From assembly GCF_004336805.1 (NCBI RefSeq), contig NZ_SJXM01000018.1, positions 1 to 64,000 on the forward strand: DNA of 64,000 nucleotides, written 5' to 3'. The stretch comes from Aeromicrobium sp. IC_218. Its GTDB lineage: Bacteria > Actinomycetota > Actinomycetes > Propionibacteriales > Nocardioidaceae. The translations under genes were made by a program, and so were the position numbers. The notes under the pieces were generated by a model. The model worked only from the letters and a program-made list of their open reading frames with translations, had not been told where the DNA came from and searched no databases. Shown in pieces: positions 1-7,466 of the stretch (its first letter is position 1; each line of letters begins with the position of its first letter).

Positions 1-75
1 ACCCGGAAGTTAAGCCTCTCAGCGCCGATGGTACTGCCCCCGGGAGGGGGTGGGAGAGTAGGACGTCGCCGGACA
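1..75 (+). rRNA. rrf: 5S ribosomal RNA, 3' part (cut by window edge)
   Basis: The first ~75 bases carry the conserved 5S core: the AGUUAAGCCUCUCAGCGCCGAUGGUACUG-type segment, a G-rich hairpin and the GGGAGAGUAGGACGUCGCCGG 3' segment typical of high-GC Gram-positive 5S rRNA. The 5' third lies outside the window, so this is the end of an rrn operon. The exact 3' end is placed by similarity and could shift by a few bases. Confidence 0.9.
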
Positions 76-86
76 ATTTCTAGTGC

Positions 87-120
87 GCGAGGCCGCCCCA
101 ACACACCGGGGCGGCCTCGC
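87..120 (+). terminator. Hairpin terminator after 5S rRNA
   Basis: A perfect 13-bp inverted repeat (87-99 with 108-120, arms GCGAGGCCGCCCC) with an 8-nt loop follows the 5S rRNA within about a dozen bases. It has no strong U-tract, as is common in Actinobacteria. Confidence 0.75.
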
Positions 121-131
121 AGCCATTCATG

Positions 132-170
132 ACGGAAGGCCCACCACGGGACACGTGGTGGGCCTTCCGT
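132..170 (+). terminator. Second hairpin, back-up terminator
   Basis: A 17-bp perfect inverted repeat (132-148 with 154-170; arms ACGGAAGGCCCACCACG) with a 5-nt loop lies 12 nt after the first hairpin. The tandem arrangement suggests rRNA transcription is stopped before the Tad operon. Confidence 0.65.
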
Positions 171-313
171 CGTTCTCCGGGCCCGAGCTCAGAGACGCGG
201 ATCGCCTTCGGACGGACGTCCCGATGCGTCCACAGAACGACGTGAGGGGTTGCCTCTCGCCTGCTGTTGCGGTGACGATCGAGAGGTAGGTGCCATTCGG
301 GGGAAGGCATGCC

Positions 314-1558
314 ATGGGTGATCGCGCGTCCGCGACCTTGGCCGACAAGGTGCGCCTCGCGGTGCGCGCCCAGCGCATCGACCCGGTCGCGGAGACGGGC
401 GAGGTCCAGCGCATCGCCCGCGAGGTCGTGCGCGAGCACGATCAGCGCAGCCTGACCGGCTCGGTGTCGGCCCTGTCCGAGCCGGAGGTCGAGGTCGAGC
501 GCCTGGTCGCCGACGTCAGTGGGCTCGGACCGCTGCAACCGTTCCTGGACGACCAGACGGTCGAGGAGATCTGGATCAACGACCCGGCCCGCGTCTTCGT
601 CGCCCGTAACGGCACGCACGAGCTCACCAGCGTGATGCTCACGACCGAGCAGGTCCGCGAGCTCGTCGAGCGGATGCTGTCCACGTCCGGCCGCCGGCTC
701 GACCTCTCCACGCCGTTCGTCGACGCGATGCTCCCGGGCGGGCACCGTCTCCACGTCGTCCTCGAAGGAATCAGCCGGGGCTTCGCAGCGGTCAACATCC
801 GCAAGTTCGTTGCGGCGGCCCACACCCTGGACGACCTGGTCGGCCTCGGCACGCTGGACCAGCACGCGGCGCACTTCCTCGCCGCGAGCGTCCGGGCGGG
901 CCTCAACATCGTGGTCTCGGGCGGGACGCAGGCCGGCAAGACGACGCTCCTCAACTGTCTCGCCTCGGCCATCCCGGGCAGCCAGCGCCTGATCTCGCTC
1001 GAGGAGGTCTACGAGCTCCAGTGCCGTGTGCCCGACTGGGTCAGTCTGCAGACTCGCCAGGCCGGGCTCGAGGGCACGGGCGAGGTCACGCTGCGCGACC
1101 TCGTGAAGGAAGCGCTGCGCATGCGACCGAGCCGGCTGATCATCGGCGAGGTCCGAGCGGCCGAGTGCCTCGACCTGCTGCTCGCCCTGAACGCCGGGCT
1201 CCCGGGCATGGCGTCCATCCACGCCAGCTCGGCCCGGCAGGCGCTGGTGAAGATGTGCACGCTGCCGCTGCTGGCCGGCGAGAACATCGGCAGCCGGTTC
1301 GTGGTCCCGACGGTCGCCAGCTCGGTCGACCTCGTGGTGCACACCGGCATGGACCCGGACGGGCGGCGTGGCGTCCGCGAGGTCGTGGCCGTGACGGGGC
1401 GCGTGGAGAACGACACCATCGAGACCGAGCCGGTGTTCGTCCGGCGAGACGGCCGGTTGGAGCGTGCGGGCGGGATCCCCGCACGACGCGACGCGTTCGT
1501 GCAGGCCGGCATCGACCTCGACGAGCTCCTGGGGACGGACGCATGGGCAGCCTCGTAG
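314..1558 (+). CDS. cpaF: CpaF/TadA family secretion ATPase of a Tad (Flp) pilus
   Basis: This 414-residue protein is a type II/IV secretion ATPase that powers assembly of Flp pili. It shows a Walker A motif GGTQAGKTT near residue 210, the Walker B/Asp-box region LIIGEVRAAECLDLL and the His-box MASIHASS, all in the usual order for CpaF/TadA. I chose ATG 314 over the upstream in-frame GTG 290 because GGGGGAAGG (299-307) sits 6 nt before it and the GTG has no ribosome binding site. The gene is the first of a seven-gene pilus operon and its 3' end overlaps the next gene by 16 nt. No TadZ, CpaB or prepilin peptidase gene is adjacent. Confidence 0.93.
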   Translation: MGDRASATLADKVRLAVRAQRIDPVAETGEVQRIAREVVREHDQRSLTGSVSALSEPEVEVERLVADVSGLGPLQPFLDDQTVEEIWINDPARVFVARNGTHELTSVMLTTEQVRELVERMLSTSGRRLDLSTPFVDAMLPGGHRLHVVLEGISRGFAAVNIRKFVAAAHTLDDLVGLGTLDQHAAHFLAASVRAGLNIVVSGGTQAGKTTLLNCLASAIPGSQRLISLEEVYELQCRVPDWVSLQTRQAGLEGTGEVTLRDLVKEALRMRPSRLIIGEVRAAECLDLLLALNAGLPGMASIHASSARQALVKMCTLPLLAGENIGSRFVVPTVASSVDLVVHTGMDPDGRRGVREVVAVTGRVENDTIETEPVFVRRDGRLERAGGIPARRDAFVQAGIDLDELLGTDAWAAS

Positions 1559-2394
1559 GCCTGGCGCTCGGCGCTGGCCTAGCGCTCCTGTGGTGGACGT
1601 GGGTCGACCCGACGTGGCGCCCCGCAGGGCGGGCCGAGACGTCGCGCACGTCCCTGCTGGTGCGAGCGGGCATCCCGGACGTCCGCCTGCGCAGCCTGGT
1701 CGGCCTGTGCGGGGGCACGTTCGTGCTCGTCTTCGTGACGGTCGCCGGCATCTCCGGGGTCGGCGTCGTCGGTCTCGCCCTCGGAGCCATGGCGGCGGTC
1801 CTGCCGGTGGGTGTGCTCCGGGCCCGTGCCGCGCGCCGGACGCGCGAGCTGGCGGCGCTGTGGCCCGACGCCGTCGACAACCTCGCGTCCGCGGTCCGGG
1901 CCGGCCTCTCGCTGCCCGAGGCGTTGCAGCAGCTCGGTGAGCGCGGTCCGGAGGGTCTGCGCGAGCCGTTCGTCGCCTTCGGGCGCGACTACCAGGCGAC
2001 CGGGCGATTCCACGACAGTCTCGACCGGCTCAAGGATCGTCTGGCGGATCCGGTGGGCGACCGCGTCGTCGAGGCGCTCCGGATCGCCCGCGACGTCGGT
2101 GGCGGTGACCTCGGCCGGATGCTCCGCTCCTTGTCGGGGTTCCTGCGCGAGGACCTGCGCACGCGGCGCGAGCTGGAGTCGCGCCAGTCCTGGACCGTCA
2201 CCGGTGCGAAGCTCGCGGTGGCGGCGCCGTGGATCGTCCTGCTGCTCATGAGCTTCCAGCGCGACGTCATCGTCCGCTTCGCGGAGGGCGCCGGGCCGCT
2301 CGTCCTCGCGGTCGGCGCCGTCGCGTGCCTCGCGGCCTACCGGCTGATGCTGCTGATCGGGCGCCTCCCCACCGAACGGAGGATCCTGGCATGA
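1543..2394 (+). CDS. tadB: TadB-like type II secretion F-domain membrane protein
   Basis: The 283-residue product is an inner-membrane platform protein of the Tad pilus machine. It has hydrophobic segments at residues 1-20 and about 50-95, a central cytoplasmic helical domain with the T2SSF pattern (LWPDAVDNLASAVRAGLSLP, then GRMLRSLSGFLREDL), and two C-terminal membrane segments. ATG 1543 lies inside the end of cpaF, implying translational coupling, and the stop overlaps the tadC start in an ATGA arrangement. Confidence 0.9.
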   Translation: MGSLVGLALGAGLALLWWTWVDPTWRPAGRAETSRTSLLVRAGIPDVRLRSLVGLCGGTFVLVFVTVAGISGVGVVGLALGAMAAVLPVGVLRARAARRTRELAALWPDAVDNLASAVRAGLSLPEALQQLGERGPEGLREPFVAFGRDYQATGRFHDSLDRLKDRLADPVGDRVVEALRIARDVGGGDLGRMLRSLSGFLREDLRTRRELESRQSWTVTGAKLAVAAPWIVLLLMSFQRDVIVRFAEGAGPLVLAVGAVACLAAYRLMLLIGRLPTERRILA

Positions 2395-3311
2395 CGATGC
2401 TGCTCGGCGGTGCGGTCGGTGCCGCCTTCGCCTGCGGGTTGCTGCTCCTCGTCGCCACGTGGGCCCGAGGACGTCGACCGGCCCTCTACGACCGGGTCGC
2501 CCCGTATGTGCGCGACGTGCAGCCCGACGCGTACGCCGTCGCTCAGCGCGGCACGTGGGGCGGACTGCTCGCCCCGGCCCTCGCGTGGGCCGGCGAGCGG
2601 CTCGGACGGCTGCTGGGCGGCACGCTGAGCGTCGAGCAGCGTCTCGCCCGGCTGGGCGGTGGTCAGACCGTCGCCGGCTTCCGCGTGCAGCAGGTGCTGT
2701 GGGGCGTGGCCGGCTTCGCCGTCTGCGCGGGGGTCTCGCTGTGGTGGCTCGTCGGTGCCGGGGCGTCGTCGCCCGCGCTGCTCGTGCTGTGCCTGGTCGG
2801 CGCTATCGTCGGGGTGCTCGCCCGCGACAACGCGCTGACCGCGCAGGTCAACCGACGCGAGCAGCGCATGCGAGAGGAGCTGCCGACCGTCGCCGACCTG
2901 CTCGCCCTCGCGGTGGCCGCGGGGGAGGGGCCGACCGCGGGGCTGGAGCGCGTCGTGAAGGTCAGCCACGGGGAGCTCTCGCGCGAGCTGGCCCGCGTGC
3001 TGGCCGACGTCCGCACCGGCACGACCATGACCCGCGCGCTCGACGACCTCGCGGCGCGCACGGGGCTGGCGTCGCTGGCCCGCTTCGCCGAGGGGCTCGC
3101 CGTCGCGGTCGACCGCGGAACGCCGCTCGTGGACGTCCTGCACGCGCAGGCCGCGGACGTCCGGGAGTCGGGCCGGCGCGAGCTCATGGAGCTGGGCGGC
3201 CGTCGCGAGGTGGCGATGATGCTTCCGGTCGTCTTCCTGATCCTTCCCGTCACCGTCGTCTTCGCCTTCTACCCGGGCCTCATCGGGCTCAGCCTCACGT
3301 CCGGAACGTGA
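2391..3311 (+). CDS. tadC: TadC-like type II secretion F-domain membrane protein
   Basis: This 306-residue partner of TadB has an N-terminal membrane helix, a pair of helices near residues 95-145, a T2SSF domain (REELPTVADLLALAVAAGEG; later ELGGRREVAMMLPVVFLILP) and a C-terminal helix. TadB and TadC are thought to form the membrane platform that moves pilin subunits. A GGAGG (2379-2383) precedes ATG 2391 by 7 nt, and the start overlaps the tadB stop by 4 nt. Confidence 0.9.
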   Translation: MTMLLGGAVGAAFACGLLLLVATWARGRRPALYDRVAPYVRDVQPDAYAVAQRGTWGGLLAPALAWAGERLGRLLGGTLSVEQRLARLGGGQTVAGFRVQQVLWGVAGFAVCAGVSLWWLVGAGASSPALLVLCLVGAIVGVLARDNALTAQVNRREQRMREELPTVADLLALAVAAGEGPTAGLERVVKVSHGELSRELARVLADVRTGTTMTRALDDLAARTGLASLARFAEGLAVAVDRGTPLVDVLHAQAADVRESGRRELMELGGRREVAMMLPVVFLILPVTVVFAFYPGLIGLSLTSGT

Positions 3312-3330
3312 CCGATCACAGGGGGAACTG

Positions 3331-3501
3331 ATGAATCGACTGCTCAGCCGCGCGTGGCGCCGGCGCGACGAACGAGGGGACGTGCCGGGGTGGGTCATGG
3401 TCACGGTCATGACCGCCGGGCTCGTGGCGGCTCTCACCGCGATCGCGGGACCCCAGCTGCGCAACATGCTCACGACCGCGCTGTCGTCCGTCGGCGGGTG
3501 A
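3331..3501 (+). CDS. Flp-type pilin (56 aa)
   Basis: A small gene too short for standard ORF cut-offs. ATG 3331 follows CAGGGGG and the product is 56 residues. It has a basic N-terminus (MNRLLSRAWRRRDERGDVPG), then one hydrophobic helix (WVMVTVMTAGLVAALTAIAG) and a short tail. This is the layout of actinobacterial Flp/Fap pilins, in which the prepilin is cleaved before the hydrophobic segment. It sits exactly between tadC and the first TadE gene, where the major pilin is expected. The peptidase that would process it is not in the window. The pilin assignment is inference from pattern and position. Confidence 0.8.
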   Translation: MNRLLSRAWRRRDERGDVPGWVMVTVMTAGLVAALTAIAGPQLRNMLTTALSSVGG

Positions 3502-3502
3502 C

Positions 3503-3889
3503 GTGCCCCGGGCCCGGGACGAGCGCGGTTCGGCCGTGGTCGACTTCGTGCTCGTCATGCTCGTCCTGGTGCCGCTCGTGCTCGGCGTCATGCAGGTCGC
3601 GCTCGTGCTGCACGTGCGCAACACGCTCGAGGCCGCGGCGACCGAGGGCGCCCGCGTGTCGGCCTCGCTGGGCGCGACGCCGGCGGACGGGAGCGAGCGC
3701 GCCCGGCAGATGATCAGCACCTCGATCGCCGACCGGTTCGCGCGAGACGTGACCGCCGCCCGCACCAGCGTCGGCGGACTCCCGGCCACGGTCGTCCGCG
3801 CCCAGGCCTCGGTGCCGCCGCTCGGCCTCTGGGGTCCGGGCATCACGGTCGAGGTCGAGGGCCGGGCGCTCGCGGAGGTCGAGCCGTGA
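3503..3889 (+). CDS. tadE: TadE-like pseudopilin
   Basis: The 128-residue protein begins with the TadE signature (RDERGSAVVDFVLVMLVLVP): a charged lead, a conserved ERGSA-type cleavage region and one long membrane helix, followed by an extracytoplasmic domain. TadE proteins are minor pseudopilins of the Flp system. GTG 3503 lies one base after the pilin stop codon and the 3' end overlaps the next gene by 4 nt, so it is translationally coupled on both sides. Confidence 0.87.
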   Translation: MPRARDERGSAVVDFVLVMLVLVPLVLGVMQVALVLHVRNTLEAAATEGARVSASLGATPADGSERARQMISTSIADRFARDVTAARTSVGGLPATVVRAQASVPPLGLWGPGITVEVEGRALAEVEP

Positions 3890-4320
3890 TCCGCGACGAG
3901 CGGGGCAGCGCGACCATCGAGATGGTCTGGCTGGTCCTGCTGCTGGTCGTGCCGCTCGTCTACCTGTTGCTGTCGGTGCTGGAGGTGCAGCGCGCGGCGT
4001 ACGCGACGTCCGCGGCGAGTGCCGCGGCGGCGAAGGCGTACGTGCGCGCGCCCGACCTCGCGGCCGCCCAGTCCCGGGCCCAGCTGGCCGCCGCGACCAC
4101 GCTCGAGGGGCGCGGCGTCGAAGGGGCGCGCGTCGACGTCGTCTGCCGGCCGACCCCGGCGGACTGCCTGCGCCCGGGCTCGTCGGTCCGGGTCACCGTG
4201 TCCGGGTCGCAGCGGCTCCCGTTCGTTCCGGACGTCCTGGGTGGCCCGATCGCGTCGGTCGCGGTCGGCAGCACCCACACCGAGCCCTACGGGTCGTACC
4301 GCGCGGAGGCTCCGCGATGA
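3886..4320 (+). CDS. TadE/TadF-like pilus assembly protein
   Basis: The 144-residue product repeats the TadE layout (RDERGSATIEMVWLVLLLVV) with an N-terminal membrane helix and an external domain holding two cysteines (VVCRPTPADCLRP) that may form a disulfide. It is the second pseudopilin of the operon, starting at GTG 3886 inside the previous gene and ending in an ATGA overlap with the next. It could be classed as TadE or TadF; sequence alone does not decide. Confidence 0.83.
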   Translation: MIRDERGSATIEMVWLVLLLVVPLVYLLLSVLEVQRAAYATSAASAAAAKAYVRAPDLAAAQSRAQLAAATTLEGRGVEGARVDVVCRPTPADCLRPGSSVRVTVSGSQRLPFVPDVLGGPIASVAVGSTHTEPYGSYRAEAPR

Positions 4321-4766
4321 GGCGCGACGACGGCTACGCGAGCGTGATGATCGTGGGGTTCTTCCTGGTCGTCGCCCTGCTCAGCGTCGTGGTGGTCAAC
4401 GCGACCGATGCCTACCTCGCGCGGCAGGACCTCGGGCACCTGGCCGACGGCGCTGCCCTGGCCGCGGCGGACGGCCTGCGCGAGCAGGCCGTCTACACGC
4501 AGGGACTCGGCCAGGACGCGCCGCTCGACCCGGTGCAGGCCCGTCGGCTCGTCGCCCAGCACGTGGCCGGTCACGGCGTCACGGGCATGGAGGTCGTGAC
4601 CACGCCGGACGGCGTCCGGGTCCGTCTGACCCGGCCCGAGTCGCTCGCGTTCACCGTGCCCGGGATGCCCCGGGCCGCGATCGTCCGCGCGGACGCGCAC
4701 GCGTCCCTACGGCTGGACTGCGTGAGATCGACAAGCCCACGCCCGGACCCGGTGAGGTGCTGCTGA
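4317..4766 (+). CDS. TadG-like pilus-associated protein, C-terminus altered by fusion
   Basis: The product is 149 residues as read. Residues 1-130 look like an actinobacterial TadE/G-like protein: DDGYASVMIVGFFLVVALLS membrane segment, then a helix with QDLGHLADGAALAAADGL and a small beta domain ending in RAAIVRADAHASL. After about residue 131 (base ~4710) the reading frame enters DNA that encodes an alcohol dehydrogenase in another frame, so the last ~18 residues (LRLDCVRSTSPRPDPVRCC) are probably foreign. The natural stop seems to have been lost in the same event that removed the dehydrogenase start. Confidence 0.75.
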   Translation: MRRDDGYASVMIVGFFLVVALLSVVVVNATDAYLARQDLGHLADGAALAAADGLREQAVYTQGLGQDAPLDPVQARRLVAQHVAGHGVTGMEVVTTPDGVRVRLTRPESLAFTVPGMPRAAIVRADAHASLRLDCVRSTSPRPDPVRCC

Positions 4767-5725
4767 AGGTCGCCGGAGCGGGCGCGTGCCACTCCGACGG
4801 CGCCGTGTTCCGCGACTTCGACGCCGACTTCGGGCCCGCGCAGCTCAAGCCGTCGTTCGTCCTCGGTCACGAGAGCTCCGGCTGGGTCGAGGCGCTTGGT
4901 GAGGGCGTCACCGGGATCGAGGTCGGCGACGCCTACCTCGTCTACGGCCCCACCGGCTGCGGTCACTGCCGCGCCTGCTCCCGCGGGCAGGACACCTACT
5001 GCGAGAACGCCGCCACCATGCCGTACCTGGCCACCGGCCTGGGCCGCGACGGCGGCATGGCCGAGTACGTCGCGGTGCCGGCCCGCAACCTCGTGCCGCT
5101 CGGCGACGCCGACCCGGTCGCCGCCGCGCCGCTCTCGGACGCCGGCCTCACGCCGTACCACGCGATCAAGCTCGCCCTGCCGACCCTGGCCGGCGGCGGC
5201 AAGCACGCCCTCGTCATCGGCCTGGGCGGCCTCGGCCAGATCGCCGTGCAGATCCTCACCGCGCTCACCGGTGCCACCATCATCGCCACCGACACCCGCG
5301 AGGACGCCATGGCGCGCGCGGCCGCGAACGGTGCGGTCACCGTCGCCGGCGGCGAGGGTCAGGCGGACCGGATCCGCGAGGCCACGGGTGGCAAGGGCGT
5401 GGACGCGGTGTTCGACTTCGTCGGCGTCGACCCGACCATCGCGCTGGCCATGTCGGTCGTCGCGCTGCGCGGCCGCGTCACCGTCGTGGGCATCGGCAAC
5501 GGCACCTTCGGCTGGAACTTCTACGGCGCGCCCTACGAGGTCGAGCTCACCAGCACGTACTGGGGCACGATCGAGGAGCTCCACGAGGTCGTCGACATGT
5601 ACCGCGCCGGCCAGATCACGCCCGAGGTCGAGATCTTCTCGATCGACGACGCGCTCGAGGCCTACCGCAAGCTCGAGGCCGGCGAGCTCGCCGGCCGCGC
5701 CGTCGTCGCGCCGCACGGAGCCTGA
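4715..5725 (+). pseudogene. NAD(P)-dependent alcohol dehydrogenase, N-terminus missing
   Basis: Zinc-type medium-chain alcohol dehydrogenase resembling Rhodococcus Adh-A. Visible parts are the GroES-like domain with GAGACHSD (catalytic zinc Cys), GHESSGWV, the structural-zinc cluster GCGHCRACSRGQDTYC, the Rossmann motif VIGLGGLGQIAVQ and an intact C-terminus ending GRAVVAP. The frame opens at GLREIDKPTPGPGEVLL, so roughly the first 15 residues and any normal start codon are absent; upstream bases belong to the pilus gene. The first usable in-frame start is GTG 4757, overlapping the TadG stop at 4764-4766, which would remove the first beta strand. It may be a dead remnant or a coupled, shortened enzyme; an assembly misjoin is also possible. 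Confidence 0.75.
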
Positions 5726-5746
5726 CCGGCCCTGCTCGCCGGCCGG

Positions 5747-6565
5747 CTAAGGGGTGACGCCCATGCCGGCGAGCAGGCGACCGGCGAGTTTCTCGTCGCC
5801 CTCGACCTTGCGGGCGGCGTCGAGCCCGACCGGACGCCGTCCGCCGGCGGCCAGGACGAATGCCTCGCGGTCGAGCACCAGCGTCGCGGTGGTGTCTTCG
5901 GACGCTCCGGGTGTCACCGCCCCGCGTCCGTCGTCGCGCACCGACACGGTCACCGGCTCGTGCCCCTCGACGTGCAGGACGACCGACGTGCCGGGCGCCT
6001 CCTTCAGCCGCTTGGCCAGCACGTAGCCGAGGCTCTCGGTCAGGTAGTCCACGACGTGCGCCGCCGCGGGGGAGTCGAGCCCGCCCGGACGTCCGACGGC
6101 ACGGCGCACGTCCTGCTCGTGCATCCACACGTCCAGCGGACGGTTGCGCAGCAGCGTGCGGGTCGACCAGCCGATCGCGCCGAACAGGCCGATCGCCGGC
6201 GCGTCCGGGTCGGTCGGCGGCTCGGTGGCGAGGTGCTCGCGGCGCCGGCCCGCGCTCGTGCGGATCTCCTCGACCAGCTCGTCGCCGGTGCGGTCGGCCC
6301 GGGCCAGCACGCCGGCCTCGGTGAACATGCCCATGTCGCTGCGGACGTGCCCGGGACGCTCGAACGCTACGTCCTTGTGCCGGCCGCCGGCGGTCAGGTG
6401 CTCCAGGTGCGCGGTGTGCGCCGCCACGGCGTGCACGTCCCAGCCGGGCAGGTCGGTCGCGAGCCGCCACTCGTCGTCCGACAGGCCGTCGAGCAGGTCG
6501 GCGAACGCGTTCACCGCCTGCCACCAGACGTCGATCTCGTGCTGCAGGGGAGAGGTGTCCGTCAT
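5747..6565 (-). CDS. Maleylpyruvate isomerase N-terminal (DinB-like) family protein
   Basis: The 272-residue protein starts with a four-helix DinB/MDMPI fold: HEIDVWWQAVNAFADLLDGL, LATDLPGWDVHAVAAHTAHL (conserved His for metal) and WMHEQDVRRAVGRPGG (HEQDVR is the usual third metal-site motif). A C-terminal domain of about 90 residues resembles an SCP2-like module. Such proteins are mycothiol-dependent transferases or isomerases in Actinobacteria; the substrate is unknown. ATG 6565 is preceded by TACGGT with a 7-nt spacer, suggesting a leaderless transcript, and the gene is divergent from the lipoprotein gene at 6639. Confidence 0.82.
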   Translation of the reverse strand: MTDTSPLQHEIDVWWQAVNAFADLLDGLSDDEWRLATDLPGWDVHAVAAHTAHLEHLTAGGRHKDVAFERPGHVRSDMGMFTEAGVLARADRTGDELVEEIRTSAGRRREHLATEPPTDPDAPAIGLFGAIGWSTRTLLRNRPLDVWMHEQDVRRAVGRPGGLDSPAAAHVVDYLTESLGYVLAKRLKEAPGTSVVLHVEGHEPVTVSVRDDGRGAVTPGASEDTTATLVLDREAFVLAAGGRRPVGLDAARKVEGDEKLAGRLLAGMGVTP

Positions 6566-6572
6566 GGGCGTC

Positions 6573-6578
6573 ACCGTA
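6573..6578 (-). promoter_or_regulatory. Predicted -10 element (TACGGT) of the MDMPI-family gene
   Basis: TACGGT lies 7 nt upstream of ATG 6565 on the minus strand, the spacing expected for a leaderless mRNA. Confidence 0.5.
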
Positions 6579-6625
6579 GGGGACGCGCGGTCCGCGTCCG
6601 GGATGAGAGCCGCGCCCGACCTGGC

Positions 6626-6631
6626 TAGGGT
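6626..6631 (+). promoter_or_regulatory. Predicted -10 element (TAGGGT) of lipoprotein gene
   Basis: TAGGGT is 7 nt before ATG 6639, matching the leaderless pattern repeated through this window. Confidence 0.5.
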
Positions 6632-6638
6632 CGTCAGC

Positions 6639-7427
6639 ATGCTGGGGGTTCGCGCCACAGGCGCCGCGTTGATGTCCGTGCTGCTGCTCACCGCCTGCTC
6701 GGGCGGGGACGACGAGCCGCAGGCGGAGCCGAGCCCCACCAGCACCTCCGCCTCGCCGTCGGCCACGCCGACGCCGAGCGCCACCCCGTCCTCGTCGTCC
6801 GACCTGCCGGCCAGCTGCGCCGAGCTCGGTCTCGACGCCGGCGCGGACGCCCAGGGTCGCGCCCTGGCCACGTGCCTGGACGACGCGCTGAAGCAGGCCG
6901 GTTCGGGCGTCGAGCAGGTCGTCGGCGACGACCTCAGCGCCACGATCCGCTTCACCTGGGCCGACGACGTCGCGTACGCCGGCGAGGTGCAGAGCTCCGA
7001 CGGCCCGATCGGGCTCGTCGTCGTGCCGCCCACCACCTGGGTCGACCTGGGGGACACCTGGGCGAAGTCCGACCCGGACGGCGACGAGAACGAGATGATC
7101 GCCGCCGACATCGGCGGTCTGGTCGCGCCCGTCGCCGACCCCGGCACCGTCGTCGACCTGGTCGGAGGCTCGAAGCGTTGGACCGTCGGTGCCCGCACCG
7201 AGAAGGTCGACCAGCCGGACGGCACCACGGTCACCGCCTGGCCGCTGGAGTCCGCCCCGTTCACCGCTGACGGCACCTCGGTGAAGGACGCCGTGCTGTG
7301 GCTGGACGACGACACGCTGGCCCCGGTCGGCATGAAGGCCACCGTGACCACCGACGGCACGACCACCACCGTCACCCGCTACTTCAGCCAGCTCGGCGAG
7401 CCGCAGACGATCACGCCCCCGCAGTGA
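6639..7427 (+). CDS. Putative lipoprotein, first of a tandem pair
   Basis: The 262-residue protein has a lipoprotein signal (GAALMSVLLLTACSGG, lipobox LTAC), then a Ser/Thr/Pro-rich spacer of about 35 residues and a globular domain beginning [29 protein letters not shown]. The domain has two or three conserved cysteines and a beta-rich remainder that looks like an LppX/LprG-type fold, but I cannot assign a function. It is clearly paralogous to the next gene. No ribosome binding site is seen; a TAGGGT hexamer 7 nt upstream suggests leaderless expression. Confidence 0.8.
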   Translation: MLGVRATGAALMSVLLLTACSGGDDEPQAEPSPTSTSASPSATPTPSATPSSSSDLPASCAELGLDAGADAQGRALATCLDDALKQAGSGVEQVVGDDLSATIRFTWADDVAYAGEVQSSDGPIGLVVVPPTTWVDLGDTWAKSDPDGDENEMIAADIGGLVAPVADPGTVVDLVGGSKRWTVGARTEKVDQPDGTTVTAWPLESAPFTADGTSVKDAVLWLDDDTLAPVGMKATVTTDGTTTTVTRYFSQLGEPQTITPPQ

Positions 7428-7453
7428 CCGGCGGTGCCGGCGGCCCGCGCGAC

Positions 7454-7459
7454 TAGGGT
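7454..7459 (+). promoter_or_regulatory. Predicted -10 element (TAGGGT) of second lipoprotein gene
   Basis: TAGGGT 7 nt before ATG 7467; identical hexamer and spacing to the paralogous gene upstream. Confidence 0.5.
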
Positions 7460-7466
7460 GCGGAGC

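Noticed and set aside
290-313. Upstream GTG start for the pilus ATPase
   Set aside because: It would add MPFGGRHA without a ribosome binding site, while ATG 314 has GGGGGAAGG at good spacing.
4019-4714. Long in-frame extension upstream of the alcohol dehydrogenase
   Set aside because: It is read within the pilus genes in another frame and is Arg/Pro-rich without any similarity to a dehydrogenase; it only reflects the lack of stops at high GC.
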